Assembly (NCBI GenBank): GCA_020086605.1
Contig: JACBWW010000029.1
Span: forward strand, 4,085,385-4,149,384
Direction of reading: 5' to 3'
Source: Lanius collurio
Lineage: Eukaryota; Chordata; Aves; Passeriformes; Laniidae
DNA: 64,000 nucleotides
Part shown: positions 15,752 through 27,351 of the stretch, piece by piece
How the letters are laid out: the number at the start of each line of letters is the position of its first letter
Position numbering within the stretch: the first letter of the stretch is position 1
The notes under the pieces: model-generated
Database searches by the model: none
Told to the model about the DNA's origin: nothing
The model's input: only the letters and a program-made list of their open reading frames with translations
Made by a program: the position numbers and the translations under genes

Positions 15752-15757
15752 AATAAA
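15752..15757 (+). terminator. Candidate internal poly(A) signal of EBF1
   Basis: A canonical AATAAA follows a T run. Downstream are a TGTGAGAG word and a T-rich stretch (TTTATTGCTTCTCTGTATTCC at about 15792-15812) that could act as a downstream element. It would give a 3' UTR of about 2.5 kb. Confidence 0.4.
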
Positions 15758-16396
15758 AGAAGAGAAAACTGGAAAAATGTGAGAGACATCAGTTTATTGC
15801 TTCTCTGTATTCCAATTATTCTAATTCACATGATAAGCAACAGCACGACAATGTAATCAAATTTAAAGCCATATTTTGTCCAGTGACACCATTGATTACT
15901 CTTGTAGAGCTCCACTCAGTCCTAGCGATTCTGACACCACTTTAGCCACATTTGTAGTCTCTATTCCAGTGTCCAAAGAGCCTTTGACAATGTGCATAAT
16001 TCCGTTTTGTTGCAGCTATTTATCGTGATCTGATGAATGGGAATTTATCAAAAATGTCCCCTGCACCACCCTTTGTCTTTTACAAAGTAAAAGATGCAGC
16101 TGTTTACAGAATATGGCTTTAAGTGGAAACATTCAGATTTCAGTTTTAACAAGGTGAAGCTTCACAATGACTGGATTGCATAAAGTAATGCCTATTTCCT
16201 CACAGTTGTACTAGGATGCAGCTAAAATGAAGTCATCTCTGAAACTACTAACCTTTCACCTTCTTATCTAAATCTTTTTGAATAGACACACACACTGTAC
16301 AGTTCTATTGTTAGAGAAACTAACTACTGTAGAGATTGTTATAATTTTTTTGCAGAAATTCAAGCTGTAAAAACTTTTCAACTTTCACAATATTTA

Positions 16397-16402
16397 ATTA
16401 AA
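16397..16402 (+). terminator. Candidate distal poly(A) signal of EBF1
   Basis: ATTAAA within TTTAATTAAAGTT is followed about 28 nt later by TAGTTGTGTGTTTATTTTTCT, a classic GU/U-rich downstream element. This arrangement is the best 3' end signal in the region. A further AATAAA at 16480-16485 lacks a clear downstream element. Confidence 0.55.
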
Positions 16403-16430
16403 GTTACTTCCTGTCTGTGAATACAGCTCC

Positions 16431-19400
16431 TAGTTGTGTGTTTATTTTTCTGCCTCTGCTAGTCAGTAGATGAGAAAAAAATAAAATACAGAAGCCAGAG
16501 GCTACGGAATTGTCTTCCTGAAATTAAGGAGAGATTGAAATTCATGGAATTACACAGTGAAACGTGGTGAGTGCTGGGGCACTGAAACACCTTTTCCTCT
16601 GTCTCTAATGGATTTCAGAGGATCCTCACTCAGAATGCTGAATGTTTATCCTGTTAATCTTATTATTTCCATTGTTTTAGTCTGTCTGCCTGAAGGACCA
16701 GCCTATTTATTCTAGTGGATTTCAGGGGCATATTTGGCTTTAGGTGCTCAGGTGCAAGAGCTGTCTCTCTCAAAGCACAGTGATCATGAAGCACCAGGCA
16801 CGTCCTGCCCTGGACAGACATCCAGGGAGACAGGAATTTTCATCCTGATATTATTTAAGTCAGGGGCAGCACATGCAGGTGTCAGTGACCTGTTCAAGGC
16901 CAGCTCCAGGAACTGCCTCTCCCTGTGCTGAGCTCCCTGCCTGTGAAGGAGGCTCCCATAAAGGGTTTCCATTCTTCTACCCTTCCTAAATGACAAATCC
17001 ATCAGCTGCTAAATGGTTCTAGGCATTCTGTTTCACTCTGTACCCCTCTGGCAGGAGAGGACCAGGAGGAATTTTACCTCTGGCCTTTGGGGGACTGACA
17101 CACTGGCACTTAATTTCTCTGTCATACAAAAAATCTTTAAGCATCAGACCTGATTCAAGGCTTCAGGGAAGGAATAGGGACGTTGGGTATTTCAGTTTAA
17201 ATTAAAATTTACTTTAAAAAAGAGAAGTTGCTAAAACATAAGGGGCTTCTTGCAATGTAAAGTATTGGGTGTCTTTAAAATGTTAGCAGATCCACTCAAG
17301 TAGTTGTTAGAGAGAGGTGTTGGCAAAGTCAGACCCCAAATGTGTTTATTCTGTCAGCACAAGAGCTCTCTTTTTTTCTGTCTGAGATATTTCTCCTGGT
17401 TCTCTTTCAAATGGTGTGAATATTGGCAGCTCTCTCTGCAGCCAAGGGATCTGTGAGTGCTCAGCTCACTGCAAAGATGTTGGGTCAGTGTATCTGAAAA
17501 GCAGGCTGAGGGATTAAATTCAGGATGTAGTATAACCTGTAATAGGTGCAACAGAGCAAGAGCTCTGCTTCAGCCTTTTGGATCCAGCAACAATGGATTT
17601 TTTTTTTTGAAATTTAAATTCAGCCAAATTTAAAAAGAAAGAGGGGTTAGGATGGCAGGAGGCTGCTAAGGTCAGATCTTGAAGTCTGCTGGCCAGCCCC
17701 AGTGGTGTTCTGACAGGCCAGCCTGAGCTCACCTGGGTGTCAGTGCTGTAATAGAGAGCAAATGGCTTTTCTGATGCCAGAAGAAAACCCTCTAAAGCCC
17801 AAAGCATGAGGACCAGGTGCAGGGAGCACATCCAGGTGAGGCTGAGTGGCCCATGATGGGTCCTGTGCCCAGAGGGAGGGGAGTGTCGTCTGTCATCCCC
17901 CAGGGAAATGTGCCTTAAGGTGTATAAAGATGTGACTTTATTCCTGCCCCCTAACCTAGTGGCTTCTTTCATTTTTTTATCCACTGTAGTAGTCATTTTG
18001 ACTGAATGGTCTGCCCCTGGCAGTGGGATTGGTTGTAATTTTGTGTGGACATGTCTCTAATATTTTATTAGTTTAAAGAAACCTCAGAAAGATGAGGTAC
18101 TTTCACTGTTGGTTTCCTGGCCTTGTCTGGGTGTCTGCTTATTCCCTTCAGAGTCCCTCCAGGCTCTTGCCACAGCTGAGCTGTGTAATCATTTATGTAA
18201 CTCTGCTTAGCACCACAGCCCCTGTATCTTCTGTCATTGCATGGGGCAGCTGAAGACACATTTGATGTTATTCACTTGATTTCCTGAGCTCCTTCCTATT
18301 TACTGCCCCTGCTCCCCTGTCCTCTTGCAAATATTCACATCAGGCTGCTGTGCTACAGATGGGTTGGAGCCTCCCTCAGAGTCCCTGAGCCCCAGCTCAG
18401 CTCCAGACACCTTCAGTTCCACAGGACAGAAGTTTTGGGAAGTGCTGTAGCAAAAACCACATTCCCCACCCACAGAAACATTACAGAAGCAGCATTTGCT
18501 ACTCCTTCTCCCTTCACAAATACAATCATCCCTGTACTCATAAAAACGTGCCCACACTAGGAGTGAATGTTTTGGGTCCTCTAAATACAATAAAGTCACA
18601 TCTCAGAGATTCTGAGCAGCCCCTGACACTGACTTCCCTGAGACTCTTGGCCACCTGGCCACTGCCTCCTTGTCCACCCACCCATTGTAGTCACTCCTTC
18701 CTGTCACTGGCCACCTCCTGCCTGCCCCCAGCACCATTGTCTCAATGGCACAATGACTGATTTGGGCCCCATTTGACATCTCTATTTCCTCTACTTCCCA
18801 GCAGGTGCTGGCTCTGGCATCCCCTTTCCCCAGCATGTAATGCTGATATTTCAGTACTGGAGGTCAGGTCAATACTTTAGATAAATAAATAATAGTTCCA
18901 ACTCCACAACCCTCTTCACTCTTCCTCCCCTTGCTGCCCTTGAGGAAAGAGCTAGACCTGAGCTTATGGCACTGCTCCAACATGGTTGGCAGGCATGAGA
19001 AAGAGCACACATCTTGGGAAACTTTAATAAAGTAATTCCAGGACATGAATGCCAATGACTACCCAGGCCCCAGCCTAACAGCAGGGACTGCAGCTCCTGG
19101 TGGCTTTTTTTTGTGTGGGCCCACAACAGGAATAGCAAGTATGGTGACCTTACACATATTTTCCCCCTTATTTTCAAGGGAAATCCCAAACTTCATCACT
19201 AATGTGGGTGCACATTTGAAGAACTCAATGAAAAAAATCCTACTTGGATGATCCCTTAACCCTTTCCTGAAACATCTAATAAACTCTCAGTATGTGCCCA
19301 TCCAACCAAACCCTGTTTTGTATAAGGGAATGAAATTGTTCCCTTTTTTTTTGTTGAATAGTATGAATCCCCAATTTTCCCACATTTATCCATGTCACAA

Positions 19401-21999
19401 TAGATCTCGTACTGTAAGCCCTTACAAAAGTTTTAGCAGGTTTGCAGGAGAGTCTCCCCATGCCATGGTGATTCACTGCAGCCTGGCAGCTCTCAGCCAA
19501 GTGCATGAAAAAGGGAAGGACTGATGATGTAGCTTTGTGCAAACTCTCTTGGGGCTCAGTTATGTGGTTGAGAATAACTCAGGATAAATTCACCACCGAG
19601 GATGCCACTGTGGCTCCCTGTAGGGGGGCAGCAGCTCAGACCAGACCTTGGCACAGAGGGCACAAAAATGCAGCCATGTTTGTGCCCCTGTGCATGTTCA
19701 GGTGGGAAACTGTGAGAGCCATGGGAAGCGAGGCCTGAGGTGACCCTGGTCATAAAAAATTACTTTTCTGCAGGGTCTAGAGGAAAAGGAAGCACAGACA
19801 TTTCCCTTCCACTCCCTGTCAGACCCACCCTGTGCCCCCCAGCTTTGCAGGGTCCTGCCCACTGCCTCCCTGCCCACCACCCCTGCCAGGGAGAGCTCTG
19901 CCTTCTGCCTTTTTCCATGGAACTTTGCTCACACTGCTCACTAAGCCTGCCCCAGGCACTGCCTCGCTCCCCCACCTCGCCACCATTAACTTTGCCTTCA
20001 ACCTCTGCTGCATCATTGCCTTCTCCTGAGGGTTCCCTATTTATATAAAGGGGAAAATGCTGTTGCTGGGACTGGAAATATTTTGTTACCTTTTTCTGCT
20101 TAAGTGCGAGGCATTTTTATCTGTGATCTCTGGAGACTTATGCTACAGTGGGACTGATTTTATCCACTTACTCAATGCACTTTAGTTCAATAATGATTAC
20201 AGAACTTCTACATAATATATTAGGTATAGCTGATTTCCCAGGGTTTGTAGCCCTCCATCTCCCCAAGCATTTAAAAAGGAATCTCTTTGTGATAGGGATG
20301 TTATGAATGATACACTCCTTGACAGTCATGATGTAAAAGTAATAGCAGCAGTGGGCCAGGAAGGCAGAGGCAGGCACTCGGCTGGAAAATGCCAAAGCTT
20401 GTGGATAATGCAAGCCAGGAGCAATGGCTAGCTTTGTTCATTTTATCACTGCTCCTTAATGCATCAGCAGCACTAAATGCTGGTTCAGGCCACCCAAGCC
20501 AGATGCCCAATCACTCTCTCCATCACCTTAACACAGTTTGAGTGTTTTGGCAATTCATTGGCTCCACTGCAGGACTGGGTTGACCTGGTCTCTCTTTCTC
20601 ACTCACCCTCTTTTTAAGTACAAGTTGTGCTTTTCAGCTTGCTCAGCTGTGGGTTTAGCAGCCATGATGGACCTGTCTCAGCCAGCACTCTTGCCAACCC
20701 TCAGGTGCCTGAGGGACTGCAGGAAGCTTGTACATTTGTTTCCTTCAACAGCAGAAGTGTTTGTGGTCACGGCCTCTTGCACCCCTGAGGTTACACCATG
20801 TGCTCTGACATGGCAGACCTGGTCCTCAGCTCTCCTCAGCCTCAGAGGCTTTCTGTGCATAGTTCCCCCACCACAGAGATTGCAAGGCTTCTCCATCTTC
20901 TGTCTGTGTGTTCTCCACTCGCCCTCCCTGGCCTGGCTGCTCAGTGCTCTGATGGCAGAGGACATCCAGCTCCTCTCCATAAAGCCCATTCCTGGCTCAT
21001 TCAAAGCCTATTTATTTACCCCAGGGCATTTTCCACACTGGACTGACCACCTTGAACCACCTTGCTCATCTCGCTGTCATCAACCTCCCCAGTCAGTGGT
21101 GGTGCTCTTTTTTTCTTTTTTCTTTTTTTTCTTTCAATAAATGCCCTGTTTTAATCCATTTTCTGATAATATCTTAATTCATTAACACTTTTTGGCACCG
21201 AGTTCCACAGGTTCATTGCTGTATTTTCTCACTATGCAGTGAGGCTGCTGCAGAGCTGAGGGGATGGGGAAAGGGATGGTTGGGAATGCTTCTGTCCCTC
21301 ACCCCAGGAACAGCCCAGGGCAGCTCCCATCACTGCCACAGCCCCTGACTGACATCAGGAAACAGCACCAGGAAAGTTGCTACCAGCACACAGCTGTTTC
21401 AACAGTTTTAATCACAGGGTGAGCTGCAAGATAAATAAATAAATAAAGCCTATGAAGTGACAAAACAAATGGCCTGGTATCGGAGACAGATTTGAAGCTT
21501 CTGGCTGCCTTCGCAGGAGAGCAGCCTGTGAGCTCTCACCATCCCTCCCTCCCCCAAATAATTAATTTATCACTTAGCAGCGCTGTGGCTCTGCAGAAGG
21601 CGCTTGGAGATGGTGTTTGAAGGTGAACTGCAGCCCTCTGGAGGGGCCCCTGGGGCTGGGGAAGGAGGCAGCTGAGTGCTGGAGCCTACAGGTGATCGCA
21701 GGGGGATTTATATCAACCTGCTCCAGCTACCATGAGCCAGCACGAGCTATTTTGTTCTGCCATCACAAATCACTGTTATGCCCTTTCTGCCTTAAACACT
21801 ATGGATCAGCTATAACAACACTTGATATTTATTTTATTTCAACTATCACTCTGATTTGTCAGGTGTATTTTTTATGCACAGCAGGTGTACCCTAATGGGG
21901 TTAGGGAATAAACAGCCAATTGATGGGCTTACACACCCATTAGCTAATGGATTACTAAGCAAAAGGGACTCTGTTTAACCCCACTGCACTTAGCCCACT
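16431..21999. other. Intergenic DNA downstream of EBF1, no gene recognised
   Basis: I see no gene here. The sequence alternates AT-rich stretches with C/T-rich blocks (about 18600-18760, 19790-20010 and 20540-21135). The blocks create overlapping ORFs on both strands, the longest 200 codons at 20538-21140, which ends in a pyrimidine tract coding for poly-Phe and has no recognisable domain. An (AAAT)n run lies at about 21431-21447. A sequence (CTCCCCAGGGAAATG-like at 17896) resembles an EBF half-site pair but is within chance expectation. Confidence 0.7.
21431..21447 (+). repeat. (ATAA)n simple repeat
   Basis: Four tandem ATAA units are visible (ATAAATAAATAAATAAA). This is an ordinary short microsatellite. 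Confidence 0.9.
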
Positions 22000-23812
22000 G
22001 CTAGGAGGAATGTTAAAGACTATAAGCTAACACTCAAATGTCTCTTCATGGACCCAGGGGAAGAGAGCTCAAACTTTAATGCATCGCTTTTGATAGGCAG
22101 GTGAATGAATGTGGCTATCATTATGCAATCACACAGCTGTGGAACTATTTATCAGCCACACAACGTGCCCCATGAACCCTGCGTGCTCCTGCCCCACTGC
22201 ACTGCCAGCCTGTCCCTGTGCTGCACAGGGAGGGTTAAGCAGGATGAATTCTCCCCAGACAGGTGCTTCCCACATCCCACTTGCACAGCATGTGCAGAAA
22301 ACACAGAGCTGCTCCTGGGACCCCAGCACCACCCAGCACTACACACCTTGTTCTGCACTTTTTTTGAGCAAAGGCCTTGTGTCAACACCAGCTTTAATCA
22401 GTTATTTCAAGATAGATGTGCCTCGTTAGCATCAGAACAATGCAATTACTTCCCCTCCTCCTCTCTCTCCAAATCCCGGGGTTTTATTGGCCTATTAATG
22501 GTTTGATTTGTTGTTGGTAGAAACAAGAAGGATTCCAACTCATTGATCATATTATCCTACAGATATCCAGCAGAATAAATAAATGGGATAATAAACCCCA
22601 AACCATACGCTCAAAGGTTACATTTTCTCAATCCCTCAGTGTTCTGCATCGTAGTTTATGTTCCCTTTCAACCACAAATACACCGTGCAGTGCAGTATAT
22701 GACAGTTAAAAAAGGTCTGTAATGTTAAAGGTTATATTTGCAATCTTTTGCCATCTTTCTCACATGGAAACAAGTCACGCTGATCCCGCTGTCCACAAAT
22801 GCAATAAGGAACAACCCTCTGACACAGGTGGTATAATCAAAAGCCAATTCAAAAGGAGCCTTCTGTAAATATCAACTGGATCCAGGCATATGCATGCTTG
22901 GCTTGAAGCACCAGAAGAGTCCTGCTGACTTCAATGGGGTGGCTCCTGCATTTGAAGAGAAATAGGTGCGTGCGTGATGGAGAGGTGAAGGTCGAGGAAT
23001 AAAAAACCAAGAGAGAATGTGGTTTTGTGTTGCTTTTCTCTGTGCAGTGACACAAAACCTCACAGCCAGGGGGAAGCTAAGGTCCTTTCACACTCCTTTG
23101 TGGCTGCCTGTACCTGGGTTGCTTTCAGGTGTCCCTTGCATTTAGCTCTGGAGCCTGCTGGGGTTGTGGGGCTGCCCAGACAGTGCCCTGGGGTATGTGG
23201 GGTGCCTGTGGCAGAGGCAGGGGATGTGCCACTGGTCGTGCCACTGGTCTCTCTGGGCTTTGCCTTGTTGCCAGTTCCTTTGGGGACAAGGAAAGTGCTT
23301 CAGGCACCTGGCAGACCAACAGCTGGACACTTCATCTGGGTCAAAAACACCGCTGCAGAAGCTGCCACTGGTCCAGAGGCAAGGACAGGAGACACTGGGG
23401 CTTCAACGTGATCAAAATGACAACGCAGGTCCCTCCCTATTCTAGGGAGCAGTGGTCAAGCAGAAATCTGTTGATGCCCACTGGAAGGTGAACTGCTCTG
23501 TTACCAACTCCAAATGAAGCTCCCCAAATATGGAGAGGTTCAGGTGAGGCACGGATACAACTTTAGCTCTAGGTTGTAGACTCTGCGTTGGAGACAATTA
23601 ATTTATGTTGGAACTCATCAGCATCAGTCTAAAAGGCTGCAGCAGCACAGCAACGAGCTTGTTAATTACTAAGCAATTATTTTACTCAACTTTTAGACCA
23701 AGAGGATACCCAAAATATCTGCATCTGTTTCATTTTGAGTTCTTATTGTTCCTTCTACGCTGTAGCTGAGGTTATTTTGCAGCAGCTGTCAGTCATAGCA
23801 GTAACAACTTCC
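22000..23812. other. Intergenic DNA with possible noncoding conserved segments
   Basis: I see no gene. Stretches at about 22080-22160, 22600-22800 and 23590-23810 are rich in homeodomain-like TAAT/ATTA words, an AACCACA (RUNX-type) word near 22670 and a TTATTGTTCC (SOX-type) word near 23745. That is what conserved noncoding elements near developmental genes often look like, but single motifs prove nothing. ORFs at 22105-22506 and 23019-23491 overlap one another on both strands and have no recognisable domain. A 12-bp perfect tandem duplication (GTGCCACTGGTC twice) is at 23226-23249. Confidence 0.5.
22905..22955. repeat. Degenerate sauropsid-type repeat with GACTTCAATGGGG core
   Basis: The text CTGCTGACTTCAATGGGGTG followed by GCTCCTGCATTTG resembles the CATTGACTTCAATGGGAGCAGGAT core that I associate with ancient dispersed repeats in birds, crocodilians and turtles. 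Only about 50 bp are recognisable. The family name is uncertain. Confidence 0.4.
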
Positions 23813-23813
23813 A

Positions 23814-23832
23814 CAGCAGCAGCAGCAGCAGC
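23814..23832 (+). repeat. (CAG)n trinucleotide repeat
   Basis: Six tandem CAG units sit in noncoding DNA between a TAAT-rich segment and GCTTCCATTTGG. No ORF of interest depends on it. It could be length-polymorphic. Confidence 0.85.
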
Positions 23833-24767
23833 TTCCATTTGGCAAGCTCACTGCACAGAAAGGGCTGTGATGGAGTGGAAAGGGTTTCTTTCTTAATATC
23901 ATCTTCCCCTAGGATAGACTATTTTGCCCTCTCCAGCAGAACACGCTTGGATCACACTGCAGAGCTTCTGACTGCTGCTTTTAAAAAGGTATATCTGTTT
24001 GTTTCTATCAACACATTTCAGCTCCTCTGGCATGCTGTCTCTGCAGCTCTAATAGAGACACTTCACATGTAGTAGGGTCACACGGTGATCCTCACGTTCA
24101 ATTCCATTCTATCACCATGTTAAATTGAAACAATGTGTGTGCATCAGATTTCTGCAGTGCTGGGAAGCCGCAGCATCTACAAGTTTTGTGGTGTGATGAA
24201 ACTAATGATTTGAATTTTATTTTCTTGGTGCCACAGTCAGCTGGTAAACTCTTGAAAATGCGCCTTACCTCATTTTCTCTCTGTCTCTTTACCTCTCAAG
24301 AGCTTTCACCAACAGATCTACTTTCATGCTGAAAAAAAAAGTAATTCTATCAGTAATTTATGGAAATTAGAAAACTGATTAGCATAAAGCTTCTACTTGT
24401 GATAGTGGGGTTACAAAAGTGGGTTGATAGGTAAAAATGATCTCCTTAGTGATAATTAACTTTGATCTCTTAAATAACTGTTAACTTTCATAAAGAAGCA
24501 GAGTACAAATGACATTTGCATCATGGCAACTGTAAAAAGGCAGAACATAACTTTCATTGGAGATTACATGATAAGCTCTGTTCTCACAGAAAATATACTC
24601 GTTTCAAAGCAAAATGACATGAATTGTCAAGGACTGTTGGGTTTGTTCTCATATCCTGTGCTACCCTGAGTGCACTGAGATGAGACATTGCATATGCTTG
24701 TGTGAACAGCTCTGTCCAGCCATGTAAATGATAAGTATTTATCTACAAGGAAATGACAATGCACGCT
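23833..24767. other. Intergenic DNA, nothing recognised
   Basis: The sequence is AT-rich with short chance ORFs only. I see no repeat, RNA gene or exon. Confidence 0.6.
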
Positions 24768-24937
24768 CTGCTTAGCACTTCTACGAGACCATTCATCCAA
24801 GGACTCCCAAGTCCTTTATAAACATTAATTCATTCTGACTACTATGTGACTGTGAAGAAAGTAAATATTAGTCTTATTGTGATATTATTGGCAAATGGAG
24901 AGACACAGCAGCTAAGAGATTCACTCAAGGTCAGTAG
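24768..24937 (+). repeat. MIR-like core-SINE fragment
   Basis: The run CTTTATAAACATTAATTCATT, then GTGAAGAAAGTAAATATTAG, then GGCAAATGGAGAGACACAGC and CACTCAAGGTCA follows, in order, the familiar MIR-type text (CTTTACAAACATTAATTCATT, GTGAGGTAGGTAAATATTAT, AGATGGGGAAACTGAGGCAC, GCCCAAGGTCACACAG). Divergence is high, as expected for an ancient amniote element. The boundaries and exact subfamily are approximate. Confidence 0.65.
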
Positions 24938-25115
24938 ATTGTAGCTCCAGTGCTGAGCCTCTGGGTGTGTGTGCAGGGATGGCCTCCAGGCACAGCACTG
25001 GGCATTGCAGCTTCACTCCCTGAACTTGGCTCCAGGGCTGATTTGAAAGTTCTCCCATCAATATTTGTTTCTGAATCATTTCACAGTGCCTGTTTGGGGC
25101 AGGGCAGTCTCACCA

Positions 25116-25246
25116 CCTCTGTTTTACCAAGGAGAAACTGAGGCAAAGTAGCAAAAAAATAAATATCTGAAGTACTGACTAGACATGAACTCTGATTTCT
25201 CAGAGTTTGAGAAATCAAGGGCCCAGCAGTTTTAACCAGAAGATTC
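25116..25246 (+). repeat. Second MIR-like core-SINE fragment
   Basis: The text CTGTTTTACCAAGGAGAAAC followed by TGAGGCAAAGTAGC matches the MIR-type 'ttttacagatggggaaactgaggca' landmark, and the later AACTCTGATTT and CAGCAGTTTTAACCAGAAGA resemble the 3' part (aactctgatctcc..., cagtgctttaaccactagac). It starts again at the core landmark about 180 bp after the previous fragment has passed it, so it is a separate copy in the same orientation. Confidence 0.6.
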
Positions 25247-26827
25247 CCCCAACCCACAGTTTCAAGCTTGAGCCAAAAGATAAGCAGTGGTATTGAGTTT
25301 TATGAGCTTTACTAGAAACCAAGTCTTCAAAACTGAGGCATAAAATCCCACTTGAATTTAACATGCCATCAAAGGAGAATTTTTGAAGCCCAGTGTACCA
25401 GTAGTTTTGAGTCCCCTCAAAATGGACCTGAGCAAGATTTGCACATTACTGGGGTTAAGGTAAAGTAAGTGTAAACTGGAAGCTACGTAGGAAATGGAGT
25501 ATCAAAATATGCAAAATTAAAATAATATCTTAAAATATAAATCCTTAAATCTGTGTGGCCTCTGAATTTTTCTATTCATGGAAATCATCCTAGAACCTTT
25601 CTTGCACCCTTAAAGCTCCTGGCACACTGACTTGTTGCAAAGAAACCACGGAAACATCTCAATATCTTTCTTCACTGGCTCCTCCAGACACCTAGTATGC
25701 CGGCCACTCTCTGAATCATTTTATTCTGTCATCTCTCTGCCTTTGATATGCATGAAGTTAAAGGGAAATGGCAGTCTCCTAATTTCTATTTCCACCCAAT
25801 GTCATGGGAGAAAGGAAAGGAAAAAAATTCACTTTTTTTTAATGCAGCTTTTAAAATAGAAAAGCAAAAAAAAAAATTTTACAGCGCTTAATAGGCCTCC
25901 CTTGCAATTTAAAAACTGATTTTCAGAAGCTCATATATTCAAATCTCCAAAGTCTATTTGAAGGCACATCTGAAGGTGCACCCTGCAACCTGTGTGTAGC
26001 AAACTCTTTTGAATCTTGTCCTTGAAACAAAAATTAGTGCCCCATGGGAGCTCAGCAGTGTAGACAACCACTAACTGCAGAATGACTGAAAGCAGAGCTG
26101 AGAGTCCTTGCAGCTGGGAGGGAGAAGGGGATGAGAGAGCGAGGCAAGATGAGAAAAGCCTTCAGGAGCCATTTGGGAGACACTCACTGGGAAGAAGAAA
26201 GAAAGACATGCACTAAAAACAACAGAAACACAGGTGGAAATGGCCTACTGGGAAATCAGGCTGTCAACAAACAAAAGCCGAAGGCCAGAAAGCAGTTTCA
26301 GTAGCAGCCCCTGCTAACAGGGCTTCAGTGTTCAGTAAATAAATTAGCAGCAGGTTTGACTGTTTGGAAATTAGTAGTGACATGATGAAAGCAGCAAATG
26401 ACTTGCTTTTATCTGGAGTGGAAGCCCTAAACTTCCAAAGAAATCCTTGCCTGTATTAGGAGAAGCAGAGATGCTTATATCAGCTTAGACTTGAACAACA
26501 ATAATATCAGAAAAGTTTCGTTTCATTTACCAAAGGCTCAGAACTTTGTTTGTAGCTGATGAAACCTGTGTCCCTCTTGGCTGCTTCTGACAGCATCTCT
26601 CCTTTGAATAGTTTATCATTTAGGAGCTAAAATAACACAAGTTAGGTAGATAGACAGACAGACAGATACATGAATGTTTAAAAAAAAAATGGAGAGTTGG
26701 GACGTTGGATCAACTCTTCAATTATTGCAAACTGGGAAAACTCCTTTGGGAGAAACTCCAGTGATTTACTTCTGAGAGAATCTGATTCTGTTTAATTAAA
26801 TGGGAGCTAAATGAGGGGCTGAATAGT
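25247..26827. other. Intergenic DNA, nothing recognised except a short (GACA)n run
   Basis: This stretch is AT-rich to mixed in composition. A TAGATAGACAGACAGACAGA run at about 26649-26668 is a short tetranucleotide microsatellite. A poly(A)-like tract is at 25865-25878. No gene or RNA is recognised. Confidence 0.6.
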
Positions 26828-26942
26828 AAACACTTCAGCATGTGCTTAAACATTCAGCGAGTGCCAAAGTCCTATTGATTCCATTGAGATATAATTTGCT
26901 TAAGCACTCCTCCCCTGTAAGGGCTCTGACTGAACCAGGCCT
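26828..26942 (+). repeat. Degenerate sauropsid dispersed repeat (CATGTGCTTAA / TCCTATTGATTCCATTGA)
   Basis: The order CAGCATGTGCTTAAACATTC, GTGCCAAAGTCCTATTGATT, CCATTGAGATATAATTTGCT, TAAGCACTCC and GAACCAGGCCTCAG matches a repeat type I recall from turtle, crocodile and bird genomes. In those the consensus pieces read roughly CATGTGCTTAA, CCTATTGACTTCAATGGGA, GTGCTTAAGCACTTTGC and GGGGCCTCAG. It is imperfectly self-complementary, as in a MITE. The family name is uncertain. Confidence 0.5.
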
Positions 26943-27351
26943 CAGTTCCTGGAGCTGAAAGTTTATCATGTCAGAGGCACTAAGAAGGGGCTCTTTTCCC
27001 ACATCCTCATCGTTTAGGAAGATAGTTGGATAAGGAGTATTTGCTCCAAAGTGAGCAAATATTTACGTACGCTGTGCTGAGTGTGCTTGATAAGGTGACA
27101 GGTCCAGGAGGAAGTTGGCACTCCCAGTGCACAGCAGGGATGTTCTGGGTAGTCCTTTGATCTGGTGGGTCCATTCCACTGTCCCAATGGGTGTGGGTGC
27201 ACTAAAACTTGAAACAGGGACTTTGTCCCTATCCCTGACAAACCTGGTGTGTCCCACTGCCTTTGACAAAGGGAAGCAGGCACTGCTGTGTCCGGTGTCC
27301 ACCAGTTTGGGAGCTGGAACTGGTATGTGGTACTGCCATTAAATGCTTCTT

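Larger units (their letters stand above)
13291..16430 (+). other. EBF1: EBF1 3' UTR (approximate end)
   Basis: This is about 3.1 kb of mostly A/T-rich sequence after the EBF1 stop, ending near 16425-16430. The end is inferred from ATTAAA at 16397-16402 followed about 30 nt later by a GT/T-rich tract (GTTGTGTGTTTATTTTTCTG). Visible elements include a Pumilio-type TGTAAATA at 14028-14035, a TGTTTACA word at 16101-16108 (an 8-mer match to the miR-30 seed), a GC-rich block at about 14140-14420 that breaks the AT-rich trend, a G-rich run at about 14479-14503, and genomic A-tracts at about 14757-14774 and 15531-15544. ORFs in the GC-rich block (such as 13984-14478) are on both strands and look compositional. 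The extent of the UTR is inference. Confidence 0.7.

Noticed and set aside
20538..21140. 200-codon open frame on the + strand
   Set aside because: It has no recognisable domain, overlaps opposite-strand frames, and ends in a pyrimidine tract coding for poly-Phe; this is typical of a C/T-rich block.
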